A stretch of DNA of 64,000 bases from Glandiceps talaboti (Eukaryota > Hemichordata > Enteropneusta > Spengelidae), in contig NC_135564.1 in NCBI RefSeq assembly GCF_964340395.1, positions 2,009,501 to 2,073,500 of the forward strand, given 5' to 3'. Shown here one piece after another: positions 36,587-48,294 of the stretch (positions are counted from its first letter, which is position 1; each line of letters begins with the position of its first letter). A program made the position numbers and the translations under genes. The notes beneath the pieces are model-generated. The model was not told where the DNA came from, did no database searches, and was given only the letters and a program-made list of their open reading frames with translations.

Positions 36587-37129
36587 TACACACACACAGA
36601 CACACACACACACACACACACGTACATGTACATGAACATGTGCGAGTGAAGACATGAACAAATCTATAACATGTGCCAATAATCTTGCTTTATAATCACA
36701 TACCTTTATTGGTATTGTGAAAATACTAGCAATATACTCAAATACTAACTCAACACATAAATTGTGTTGTCAACGTAGAATCTATTGGGTTTGTAACAAA
36801 AAAATCGATATGTGTAGATAGGTAAACTCAATCTGTAGCAGTGAGTGTAGTAAAACATGAATTTAAATGATGGGATAGGAATACTTGTGTGACTGAAAAA
36901 ATCAACACATGTTTATATATATATATTACATTATTGTATGTTAAAGTTAGGATTGTCGTCTGTTTTTCTCCCACAGAAATACCTAATAAAGTTATTTATC
37001 AGTTTGATCATCACTCCAGTTACTGATGTCTTCCTGAAAGGAAACATTTTTCTGCAGTTGAATAGAGTGAGAACGTATGTCAACGAAAAAAAGGATTATT
37101 ACTTGAACCGGGGTCCACCTCCAGAATAA
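34761..37129 (+). CDS. Gene D: uncharacterised four-transmembrane protein, cluster member 4
   Basis: The start is ATG in ACCATGG. Exons 34761-35099, 35194-35361 and 36977-37129 join in phase 0 and give 219 residues. Exon 1 corresponds to exons 1 plus 2 of genes A and C: reading continues through the place where A and C have intron 1 (after LYMAL, 34967), although a GTAGGT donor-like sequence remains there. TM1 LGILNLGILWTSTTVCLLIM, TM2 IVGIILYMALVGNLTIWL, TM3 FVFISI|VGMFLFISPYILL, TM4 VLMLFVGLINCILWITIVL. The exon-1 donor (ATA|GTATAAGT) is weaker than the others. The C-terminal exon KYLIKLFISLIITP... ends NRGPPPE and aligns to gene B exon 4. Function unknown. Closest relative in the window is gene B. 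Confidence 0.75.
35815..35895. repeat. ~45-bp tandem duplication
   Basis: TTGCCTAGCATATCAACTGT...GTGCAAAGTCCATTG occurs twice in succession with one mismatch, in the last intron of gene D. Confidence 0.8.
35983..36175 (-). mobile_element. Probable retroelement 3' tail
   Basis: TTATATAGCGCTTTCCCACT...CAAAGCGCTTTACAATTATT next to an (AAT)-type run. This GCGCTTT...AAAGCGCTTT signature is widespread at the 3' ends of SINE/LINE copies and in UTRs of aquatic animals. Identification is from general recollection only. Confidence 0.4.
36425..36622. repeat. (CA)n/(CGCA)n/(CATA)n microsatellite
   Basis: CA and CGCA repeats flank about 90 bp of CATA; in the last intron of gene D. Confidence 0.95.
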
Positions 37130-38536
37130 AGAGAGCGATAGTCAAGAGTTCTACGGAATCGATGTATATTGAGAAGATTAGATAAAGTAACGCACGCCAA
37201 ACAGAACGGGGCGTTGAGGAAACCGCTTTGAGTAGAGCTAGAGGCTTTATTTACATGTACACTACAGAGTACTCGGGTAATGAGAAAAATTGAATCAGCA
37301 CCAGAAAAAGTTCCTTTTCAACGTTGTTCAAAGTGTATCTACTACTAAGCATGTAAAATGTACTGTATATGTGGTATGCATATATATCTTTTAGAAGAGA
37401 AACCATTATGTATGCGTGTAGTTGCCTGCTTGTAATCAAAAGGTCCGTGTACATTGCTGTTTATTTATTTTCAAAGATACAATATTTTCCCTCGATATTT
37501 AGTTTATCAATAGATGCCAATGGGTCCATGAATTGAAACAGGTATTTACATTATTATAATATGCACTGGTTATACGGTATGTACGTGATATTCTCAATTT
37601 CCAATGACTATATAGATAAAAATAACAGGGCATTAGCAAAATGCAGGTACCTAGCGTCTACTACAGCTAGAATGTTAAAACCCCACACACATATTATATG
37701 CGGATAATTTGAATACACTTTAATTTTAAGATACAAATTTACTAGATAATTACATAATTATTGTTAAATTTACCTGGAATGATATGTAATTTTTTTTGGT
37801 ATATCTGGTATAGCTAAGGTCAAATAATACATAGCACAATGAATATGTAATGGTAGGTCTTGAGTCATATTCACGCATAGTATACTTTTCAGGTTTAGCG
37901 TCACGGAGAAAGCGCCACCAACGACAGCATTTTGCACACTACTGAGGTAGCCAATGTGAGAAGTCTTACAATGCTTATTGTTCGGTTCCCCTTTGACAGC
38001 ACTCACATGACCCACAGGCATATGTTATTACTGCACGAAATTGATCTATTTTATGTTCAGGATATCAACACTTCTTTCTTTTTATAACACTATTTGCTTG
38101 ACCGAAATTCTACCAGACTATGAACCATATCTTGCGTTAACGTGTTTGCAAGTTTGGTATTGGAAACAACAAGATAATCAAGTGTTTCAAAACATATATA
38201 TATATATATACGTATGCTGTGCTGAGTTGTGGCATTGTATAGAACTGTCAATTATGTAAAGGTAATCTAGAGGAGACATATGGCAAGTTCTTCAAATTTG
38301 CCAGAAAGAATAATGATACACTATTTTCAATATATCTCTTATATCTACTCAAAGGTACTCACCATATCACGTGACATATACACAACAAACGTATAATGCC
38401 CCCACTAGATACATACACGTATAGGACTTATTTGTTGTTATTCCTATACACATTAAATTATCAATAGGCAACAATATGCATTTACAGAGCTTGCTAATAA
38501 AATTATAGAAATTAATATTTATTCCTCCAAATTTAC

Positions 38537-38623
<87 letters not shown>

Positions 38624-38821
38624 ATGTATGTATGTATGTATGTATGTATGTATGTATGTATGTATGTATGTATGAATGTATGTATGGTTGGATGGATGGA
38701 TGGATGGATGGATGGATGGATGGATGGATGTACATTTGTATGTTATTATGGACGGATGGATGGACGGATGGATGAAGGCGGTGGGTGGGTAGGTAGGTAA
38801 GTAGGTGGTCTGTGTGTGTGT

Positions 38822-38897
<76 letters not shown>

Positions 38898-40144
38898 GAT
38901 TGGTGGATGGATGTGAGTTTTTTCTTTACTTAAAACTTAAGGTACACCACGGGGTAGTTAGACAACAAGACTGAAATGTTGGAAATGTCATCGCTGTCGA
39001 GGAAGTGTCATTAAGGACCATGTTCTACCGAAACGTTTTATATAAGTGACAGTTTACCATCCGAAATTTTGAACAAACTCGAGTACCCAACAAAGACGGT
39101 AAATGATGAATAAGAACATATTGTGATGGTCCATCTGTTTTCATTTTCGGCTGAAAACCAGTTGATTTACACATATTTTAATTAAAGTCCTTGATATTTT
39201 GAATAACATCAATTTATTTCATAGTGTCATATGGTATATCTATAAGTACTTTACAAGTAGTTAAATACAAACCCAAGTCGTTATTGCTGTAACTGTTTAC
39301 CATATGTTGTTCATTGGTATTGAATTGAATAGCATACCTTCATTGTTACTTCAATGTAACGAGTTCGTACCAATGATGATGAAAAGATCGATATTAGATA
39401 AATAGGCTCACTATTTCCATAGATTATTCACTTCCAACTCTCGATAGATCCTGGCGATAGATTAAGAAGATCGTGTTCCGTGTTCACCGAGGTAGGTTTC
39501 GCTTCGTTACTTTCAATCACTCTGTGTGCATGCAAATTCCTACTACCTTTTATATGACTGTTTCATCGTGTTAAAACGACCACCACCCCACCCCGACACT
39601 ACCTCACTAGTTTGGTACAGCTGTGCAGCCCTGGTGCTGAACCCAGACATCACTTTAGACCAATTTAGTCTTAAATGTAGGAATAAAAGAAAACTAATTT
39701 AAACCATTTTAGATTAACTTGAAGTTAGATTGTCCCACTCCAGACCACAGTGTCCGCTAACCTGATTCACTTTATAACGAGACTAGCCTGAAATCTATAC
39801 ACAATCTTTAAGGTTTCAAACTTCCCTGGAAGTTTCATTATAAATCAATCAAGTCAGAAGTTATCTACTGTTAAGGAAGTCCATACCTCGTGGCTGTATA
39901 CGTGCATTCAAAATAATGCACGTGCGTGTGTGTCCGACGGCAGTATTTCGAGAGTAAAGTAGAAAGTAGGGTGATCTGAGTGTATTTTTTGACAAAACTC
40001 CGTCCGACGTTTTGTATGAATAAACATATTTTAGAAACTGATCTGTAAATTGAGAAAAGGAAATAAATATAAAATACAAATCTGAATGCAATTCTTTTTC
40101 CCCAGACAATTTGGCACATCGTAATTAAGTTTTACGGCAACAAA
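37130..40144. other. Spacer between gene D and the cysteine-rich gene
   Basis: No supported exon. The main feature is the compound microsatellite 38536-38890. The right end should hold the promoter of the next gene. Confidence 0.5.
38536..38892. repeat. Compound microsatellite (TGTC)n(TGTA)n(TGGA)n(GT)n
   Basis: Four successive pure tracts: TGTC to about 38622, TGTA to about 38685, GGAT to about 38770 with interruptions, and GT from about 38811 to 38892. Confidence 0.95.
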
Positions 40145-43100
40145 ATGAAATCGTTGGTGGCGCTGTTGTTTTTGGTCCTTCTTTGCGAGGGTGAGTATAT
40201 CTAATAGTACTAGACTGGGTACTAGTAGGGTAGTGCTGTTATATGGCGTGTTGTAAAAACACAAAGATCCACAATACGATCACATAAGTGAAACGAGAAC
40301 AATTTCTTACAGTGTTATTACTCAGGATAGAAATGGCGTATATTTTGTTGGTTAAGCCATGGCGGTATAAGGGGAATGTATAGACAAAAATAAAGCTATA
40401 CCTCCATGGTTTAGCTCAATCCACCAACTTCTGTGTTTGTTTAGAGTAGTCGAAATAATTGCATTTAAAAACAAACTACAATATTCACACCTAGATGTTC
40501 GTATTAAAATGTTCCGTATTTGTACTCTGTGACGGTAATACTGTGTAATAGACGTCCATGAGCCAGATAGGGTGATTAGTACCAAAACGTGGTACCAAAC
40601 GATATTTTCACCAGTGATGTATAATGCTATTCTAATATCAAAAATGCTTGGTGGACATTCCAAATGAGTAGCTTTTGGAAATTATACGACTTTTTAATAT
40701 TATGTATAAATACAGCACAATGATTAAAATTCCAACTCTATATTCTAGGTCCTTGGCTCTACCACTAATACTTAGGTAGTTTTTCTGATTATTTCCTACA
40801 CTAATAAGAATTACTCTTTGTCTAGTACGGAATTTTACGACATATTATTACTGATATTGCGTTATTGGTGAATAATCGTTATTTTCGAACGTGAATGGTG
40901 AATGCTTAGAAATTAAATGCGTGAATCGTGAATGGCAAAGTTCTGTGGGAATGTAAATTGTGAATTTAACTTCGACTTAAAATCAAGCAATCGATAGCTC
41001 AGTGATAGGTTCAGCAGGGTACTCACCGGTACAGTACGCAACAAATCGGAAAAGTCTATTCTTTTCATTAAACTTTGTTACATTGTATAATCAATGGATA
41101 TTATACCTGTCAGTCAAATATTGCTGACTAAAGACGTTAAAAATCAATATCATATTCGTTTTTATGTGTTTACACGATATAATAAACCGACATAGACCAA
41201 CAAAATAGATAGGTTTTTTTCTGTTTACATGGAAACCTCTAGACTTGCACATGTCCCTAGAGAGATTTTTGTGCTTGTATTTCAGTTTTAGTTTTGATGT
41301 TTTCGAATAAAACGTTTACAAATCAATAATATCATATTCATTTTAATGTATTTTTATGTGTTTAAAAGATATAGTAAACCGACTGACGATCATTTTTCAC
41401 CGTTTACACGGAAACACCTACACTGGCACAGTCACTTGGGAGATCTTTTGGTTGTTTAGGATATCAATGTTAGGATCACTTTGATCTCGTTGTATTTTAG
41501 TTTTGTTTAGTTTTGCTTTGACTAGCGTGTCTGTGCCAGATTCAATTCTTTCCCAGTTTTTGTGATAATGCCTGTTTCAGATTTTTTTATATGATGAGAG
41601 CTTTCAAAGTCGAGTGTAAATTGTTGATAACTTTAAATTTGATGAAACTATCAATGACGCGTATGCCGCCAAATCAAGCTAACAACTTGGCTAAGGCTGT
41701 AACATTACAAGCTTGCTCAGAGATCTGAAATGACCAGGATCTACAAAAACACTGATCCTCATTTGAAATACCTATAGTACAGTAGATAAAACAAAATGCT
41801 GTGATCGTCTCCGTCTCCACTGTAAATATTCCACACGTTCCAATATTCAGGCAGTGCTTCTAGCTTGACGACCTGGTCGCATTTTTTCACAATTTCACAG
41901 ACTGCATCCGGTTAAAAATCAATAGTTTTTGTATCTACATAATTCAAACATTCTATCTATTTTCTTGCAATATCTAGCCAGCCGCACAATATGCGTGTAT
42001 GCAAGAAACAGGTGCAGATTGGATGGATGTGATGGACAGCTATACTGCTGTGGGACTGCCGATTGTTTGTGCCTTTTCATGTTTATTCCTCTGTTTAGTT
42101 ACTTTATTTCAGTTTGGCAGAGGGGATTAATGATAGGCTACTAGTGAGAGTTATAACTATAATATCAAGATTTGACCCGGGCCAAGGTACTGTGACCCGG
42201 GTCGGAACTTTTCTGTTTTCGATGTATACTTTTCCTTGATCAGTGCACTATGAACTTCTTGTGCATAACCAGTAATAGAGTTATATTGTATAGATTTATT
42301 GGACTGGCCAGGTAAAATATTCGTGACGGTGATTTCCGATGCGAGTCTCAAACGAAAAAGCGGGTCTCATGTGAAATAATACGGTGTTTAAAGAATAAAT
42401 GCCAAAATTTATGTTAATTCCAATAACATTGTGTTAAAAGAAAATTGTTGTATGGATAATCGTATGCAAATGAGGTAATTAATATGCAAATTATAAGATT
42501 TAAAGATATCAAACAATGTTATCTCAGTCACAATTTAATTTAATTTAATTATTTCAATGTTTTATGAATGTTGGATTACATGAACTTTTTCAAATTTGAA
42601 TTGTCATCCCAAACCACCATCAGATTATTGATTTTCTTTACTATGTGTTACGTAACTTTGGATGAAGATTACTACTAGAAAGCTACCAAACACATATGTC
42701 CACCAAGCATTTTTGAAATCTACAGAAAAATTGGTTTTAGGAAAGTTATGTTTCATTTGGTACCTCATTTAGGTACCACTTGGCTAAAAATCAGGGTATG
42801 GCTCATGGACTATACGGTATGTATCGACGTTGTGTTTGTGTTGTATACAAACAATACACGTACAAAAGAATGCCGCGAATACAGGAAATAGTTAATTATC
42901 CTGTGGTTTACGCGAACAAATATGACGATCTTGTAACATCGATACAAAATTTGACATTTAAAAAAAAATTATATTTAGGGGTATAAAATAGATTCCATTA
43001 AAAGAAAAATCTCTTTTGTCGGATGAGAACTAAAAAGGTTCAACAACCTCCACCCCCACCCCAAACTAAAATAATTTAGATGTTAACTAACATGGAACTA

Positions 43101-44538
43101 TCGATACCATCTCTAAACTGACTATACTTCGTTCTACCTAATTCAGGGGCCTACTGTGCGATCTGTGAAGTACCAGACAGTTACATAAAGGATTGTTATA
43201 ACTATGGCACGCTTGAAGAATGTGATTACTTCTGTACCGCACAAATGGTATGACTATTATAATTATTTGTAATTTGAGGCAGTAAAACAACGTAGAATTT
43301 TCCATATCTGAAGTTTTCCCGCATATTTTCCACTTGTAATGTTCACCCGTAACTAACTCACTCTCTGGACTAAGTCCCAAATATATGGTGATTTGATTAG
43401 AGGTGTTAGTTCAAGTTTATAGAAACCCTTGTTTGATTAATACGTGTTTATTGTGGACCTCGATAGATTAGACACAGTCACTTGTGAACTAATATTCTAT
43501 TCCAGGATGATGATATTCTATTCTGGGATGATAATAATACAAAATAATGACATTATTAGGTGTTTACGAATATTCACAAAATACCGTCGCAGGTAATTGC
43601 ATCAGTGACGGTATTTTTTGTGAATATTCGCAAATACCTGGTGACGGTATTTTTTAATATTCGCAAATACCTACTAACGTCATTGTTTTTTATCATGACC
43701 ATCCTAGAATAGAATATTATTATCCTAGAATAGAATATTATCATTCTGGAATAAAATATTAGCTCACAAGTGTCTGTGAGATTAGGTCACTAGTTGGCGC
43801 AAATATTGATGCTCGAACTGAGGCGTATTTTGAAAGAGTTAGTTAGGGGGCCTAGGGGTGAAAAATACCAAATTGAAAATCTGCGGAAACTTCAGCTATG
43901 GACACAACACATGCACAGTTCACGTGCCATATAAGGCTTGTTGGTGTAGTAGCTATATCTTACCATCCATTTGCATAATTAATGATTTTTAGTAATTAGG
44001 CAATATCTTCCGAGCTTCAAATTTCCGAGACTTTTGTAGCATGAATTTGTCAATTGTGGGGTACCGGTATATCATTAAAAATCCTGTTTTTCCCAACTTG
44101 TTTTTTTAGGACAAATAGATACCCCTCACCCTGTAGAAAGATGATTATTATCATGTGAAACCAAAATCTACAGGTTTTGCCTTTATGGAAGGCATTCCTT
44201 TTTTTTTCTGGTAATGTTGGATATCCTAGTCTAAATGAAGAACTGTTTAATCAAACTTTGCTTGAAATCCAATTCAGGAAATTTAATATTCTTGACATCG
44301 ATAATTTTTGTTTTACTTTCAGTGGTATTGTCGTTGTAGAGAGAACACTTCTGGAGATTCCGACCTCACAATGTGTCAAATTATACAGAAGTCAATATGG
44401 GGTGTTTCGGAATTCAATGATTTGTGCCAAACTTGGACGAGTAAATTCGAAGACGACCCAACCATGCCTAAACCAACGTGCCTGCCTAACGATAACTGCT
44501 TAGTTCATCTCAATGTTTGGCAAGTGGCTAACTCCTAA
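40145..44538 (+). CDS. Small secreted cysteine-rich protein, function unknown
   Basis: Exon 1 (40145-40190) is a signal peptide, MKSLVALLFLVLLCEG, ending in phase 1 at GTGAGT. Exon 43147-43247 (GAYCAICEVPDSYIKDCYNY...) joins in phase 1 and leaves in phase 0. Exon 44323-44538 (WYCRCRENTSGDSDLTMC...VWQVANS) ends in TAA. The product is 120 residues, about 104 mature, with 11 cysteines and one NTS sequon. An alternative second exon, 41978-42144, also accepts the phase-1 signal exon (see separate entry). The odd cysteine number hints at a free thiol, a dimer, or an incomplete model. I do not recognise the family; c-type lysozyme and phospholipase A2 folds were considered and lack their catalytic motifs. 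Confidence 0.6.
41136..41455. repeat. Diverged ~175-bp tandem duplication
   Basis: Two units share AAATCAATAT(C)ATATTC, TTTTTATGTGTTTA, AAACCGAC and GTTTACAYGGAAACMCCTA in the same order, in intron 1 of the secreted-protein gene. Confidence 0.7.
41978..42144 (+). CDS. Alternative or additional cysteine-rich exon of the secreted-protein gene
   Basis: It follows acceptor ATATCTAG. In phase 1 it reads ASRTICVYARNRCRLDGC then YCCGTADCLC, and continues into a hydrophobic stretch (LFMFIPLFSYFISVW) before a TAG at 42142-42144. Cysteine spacing resembles a small disulfide-rich module. If it is a terminal exon, the product is a signal peptide, a cysteine-rich module and a hydrophobic tail. No strong phase-1 donor is seen that would splice it to 43147. 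Confidence 0.4.
43476..43786. mobile_element. MITE-like inverted-repeat element
   Basis: The left end ACACAGTCACTTGTGAACTA and right end TAGCTCACAAGTGTCTGTG are imperfect inverted repeats. Inner segments are also mirrored: ATATTCTATTCCAGGATG against CATCCTAGAATAGAATAT, and GGTGTTTACGAATATTC against GAATATTCGCAAATACC. About 310 bp, no coding capacity. Confidence 0.7.
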
Positions 44539-45084
44539 GTTGATGAAGCTGATGAATATCACTGATATCAAACTTAATACCAAATTTTACTACTATCATA
44601 TACACATGTACTATATCAATTATTTTACTCTCATGTTTAGATAACTTGTACGTATACTGTACATGTAGAATATGGCTGACATTGTTCTTTTTTCCTAAAT
44701 ACGATCAAGCTCTTCCATAAACAAATTTGTCACACAAATTTCTCAGTGGATTTTCTGATATCAACTCGGATAAGATAAATTTACAGTGACAAAGTGGTTA
44801 TCTTCAGTCCAGAACGACTGAACGACTACAAATCACTATCTCTTCACTGTTAAATTTGTTCATCCTGTATATTCACTGGTGAAGAAGAGGCCTGTACAAC
44901 TTTACTGTTACACTTATTAAAATTACTGCCTGAAAAAAACCGTGTTTGTTTGATTTCATTGTTCGATTCTTCCAGTGGTTAGCATGGTATGATATCTAGA
45001 AAGTGCTGTGATATCTCAAATTGTCAATACTTGGCACATCTTAGCCTTTTACCTGATATTCCACAACTGGTAGACTGCATGGTA

Positions 45085-45228
45085 GACTGCAGATAGACTG
45101 TAAAATACGTCATGTCGCGGCGCCCTCCCCGGCCTGCTCTGAACGGGATTTACATCATTTTTCACAAGAGATGTGTGAGGGCGCTCGCATGGCGTTTCTT
45201 GCATGCTTATCTTGCAGACTACCATCGA
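45085..45228. repeat. TAGACTGTAAG-family element, copy 3
   Basis: ATAGACTGTAAAATACGTCA ... GGCGCCCTCCCCGGCCTGCT ... GAGGGCGCTCGCATGGCGTT ... TCTTGCAGACTA. Inverted ends and internal order match copies at 7.7 and 9.4 kb. Confidence 0.65.
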
Positions 45229-45586
45229 TGGCGATGCGATGCCAGATAGTGACGAAATAGAAAATTGTGCTTTGCTGTCTATTTCCATGGCATTTCACAA
45301 AACATGTAAGTTTCTTGAAGGGGAAAAGTTTGTAGAACATTTATATTTAAAGTAATGAAAGCTTCTTTTCCTCTCTACTCTAATGGGCTCAGCGCAGCCA
45401 ATGAAAGAAAGGTCCACCGTTTTGCTGGACGCAGCCGAGTTTTAATAGCTGGCGAATTATAGTTACTCCTTTGTCCATGCAATTAGTGCTTTCTATTTCA
45501 GTGAGTGTGGTGAAAAGTTATAATATTGTATCAAATTTTAGACGTCTGTCGGTAGTTCTTTTTAAAAACAAAATGACGAGTGTGAA

Positions 45587-46405
45587 GCTACCATCATATT
45601 CATATTCATCTTCACTTTCAAAAGTTGACCTCTACGATCAATGTGAATATGATGATAGCTTACACATTCATCATCAGATTCGAAGTACTTCCGAATGGGT
45701 ACGAACATGCGTTCGGCAAATCACAAATCCTTCATTGGCAGGTTGAAATCATGTGATTGTAATTACTTTTCACTTGATTTGCCTGGATTTGCATTATCTT
45801 GTTATTTTTGCCAGAGTATCCAATTTGCACCATGAATTATTGTTGTCATGGACCATTATTTTTCACAATCGATTGCGTTGACCGATCCCGATCAAGGGAA
45901 CTACACACATTGTGATAATTGTGATCTTGACAATACTATTTTGTGTAAATTTCACCAGTGTAAGTGTTAAGTAGGGTTTCAAAGATAGCAGCACTGCGGG
46001 GAATCAAAACACACCCAGCCAGGCCGTATTTTATTACATTACTCATACAGGTTTTTTGCACACCCAAATATTGATATTTAATTTTCAAAGATATGGGAAA
46101 GGCATACTAAACATCCAAATTAGTTTTTTATATGACAACAATAATCCATGGTGCAAATTGGATAGTCTGGCAAAAATAAGAGGAAAGCATGCAAATCCAC
46201 GCTAATCAAGTGAAAAGTAACTACAATCACATAATTTCAACCTGCCAATGAAGGATTTGTGATTTGCCGAACGCTTGTTTGTACCCATTCGGAAGACTTC
46301 GAATCTGATGATGAACGTGTGAAGCTATCATCATATTCACATTGAGAGTAGAGGTCAACTTTGAAAGTGAATATGAATATGAATATGATGGTAGCTTCAC
46401 ACTCG
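45587..46405. mobile_element. Large inverted-repeat element with ~270-bp arms
   Basis: 45587-45855 is about 90% identical to the reverse complement of 46131-46405, separated by about 275 bp. Both arms carry an open frame reading KVDLY(D/S)QCEYDDS and ending VRQITNPSLAG before a stop, so the frame is preserved between arms in that part. It could be a foldback element with a captured exon or simply a transposon end. No transposase motif is visible. Confidence 0.75.
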
Positions 46406-48118
46406 TAACAAAATGATATGATTTGCATCGTCACTGATATGAACTCAGGTCGCTGTCGATAATATGGTATACTTACAGCAAAAATTTTAGTGTGCCAATT
46501 TTTCGCACAAACACAAATAACCCGCGACATAATTTTAAAATAGGCAAGAAAATCGAAATTTCGCGCACAGGCAAGAACACTGGAATATACAGTTTGATAA
46601 ATTGCATAGCTTGCCGAAGGCGAATGGTCTTGCTCGCTACCATCGCATGCATATGCATGTTTACCATCATTTTACATGTACACGCACATTACATTTTGCA
46701 AACAAGTTCATAATCATATTGTAACATCATGATTATGGTCAGTAAACTTCACAATGTAATGGATGAATTTATGAACTAGCTAACAGTGATTGGTGGTCCT
46801 TGCTATGTGCTCTACTTAGTTGAGTAAAACGCTTTCCTTCAAGTTCCATGCTTGCATGTTGTAAAGGAAAATTGTACTGATCGCGTAAAGCCTGCCCTCT
46901 ACGGCAAACCATTGTAGCGAAAATGTAATTACTCCTTGTGTTCAGAGGCAAGTTTGTCGTTTGTAATGTTTCTCTGTTCGTTTTTGCTTTGTCCATCCTC
47001 AAGATCATTATATGATATGTAAACAGGTGGGTCATGTGATCTAACCCAATATGGCACAGACCACAAATTCAACAGGGCAGTACCCATGAGTCACGTGAAT
47101 AGACTGTACATCGATTTTCAATATGCATGCGTTAATCATTATGGCCCTTTCTATCACACTTCCACCAACCAAAGGTACTAATACTTTAAACTTGTACAAC
47201 CTGTAACTGGGGTAGTAGTTTTTTTGACCAGACAACTAATATATTCACTGAAAATTGTTAAAATATCAATAATTATACATTGTACACGTCAATTAGAGTT
47301 CTATTTTATCTTTAAAGTTGCAATCATAATTCACTGGGGGAGGGGGAGAGCTGATATCTGGGTGCAGACACCAAAAATTCAATTCAACTACTGGTGATTC
47401 AGGGTGCCACGGTATGATATTACAATAAAATCGTTATATCTATAAACCATCGTCACAAACCACGACCGTTTTATGGTACCGTTCTTAACGAGCCAGTCCC
47501 TACTTATTTTGAAGAAATAATAGCTCTGGTTTGCGAGAATTCTATAAACTAATCAGTTTCTAGAAATGTTCCAGGTGCAACGAGTAGACTTTACAGCATG
47601 TTATTGATAGACTCTTAGAGAGAATAAGCTGGAAGGCAGAACACAGTGTACATTCAATAAAAAGAGTGTGTTTTATTACAAGATCCACGACATATTACAA
47701 TTGCAATTATAAAAGAACTACCGAGTTGTGAAGTAGCCCGTAGCCTATGAAACTTTCATCATCAGCACTGAAGAAAGGTATATGTCAAAGTGCGCCCTCT
47801 AGTGGCATAACAGGTTAACTGTCTTATGGCATGAAGGGACACTGTCCAAAAGAGATTAAACATTAACATGTAAATCTGTCCTGGTGAAAAAGAGTTCCTG
47901 CCTGAAAGTGCTTGTAAAAATGATGAACAAATTGTTTACAAATTCTGCCATTTTTCAAAGTTTTAAATGTCTTTATGGAAATTGCACAGGAAAATGCCCA
48001 GAAATTTGCAGTTTCAATTCTCATTCACAAAGTTTAATTAAATTCAAGAGTTATTCATATCAATATCAAGCTAGATATTTACAAAATAATTAGGTCAAAT
48101 TTCAAATATACAGATGAA

Positions 48119-48133
48119 AGGTCACAGAGGTCA
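48119..48133 (+). promoter_or_regulatory. DR3 nuclear-receptor-type repeat
   Basis: AGGTCACAGAGGTCA is a perfect direct repeat of AGGTCA with a 3-base spacer, about 160 bp beyond the MYCBPAP stop codon. Sequence match only. Confidence 0.3.
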
Positions 48134-48294
48134 AATATACAGATGACATTTCAAATGGGTGGAGAGATGTAGAAATAATATTATTATGTTAATATATATT
48201 GGACGGTTATGACTTGTAGTTCATAATAACATTATATAACAAGTAAATTTATATAAACATGGAACGAAAATTTTAAAAAGTGTTTTTATATTTG

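Larger units (their letters stand above)
44539..48294. other. Spacer between the cysteine-rich gene and MYCBPAP
   Basis: No supported gene. It contains a TAGACTGTAAG-family copy (45085-45228), the large inverted-repeat element (45587-46405), dispersed repeat relics (47240-47550) and a DR3 site near MYCBPAP's 3' end. The MYCBPAP 3'UTR should lie in the last few hundred bases. Confidence 0.5.

Noticed and set aside
42780-42986. Possible extra exon of the cysteine-rich gene (70-residue frame with RRCVCVVYKQ)
   Set aside because: No Met, and no acceptor/donor pair with phase matching the neighbouring exons.
40145-44538. c-type lysozyme or phospholipase A2
   Set aside because: Cysteine-rich and secreted, but no catalytic Glu/Asp context of lysozyme or HDxC of PLA2.
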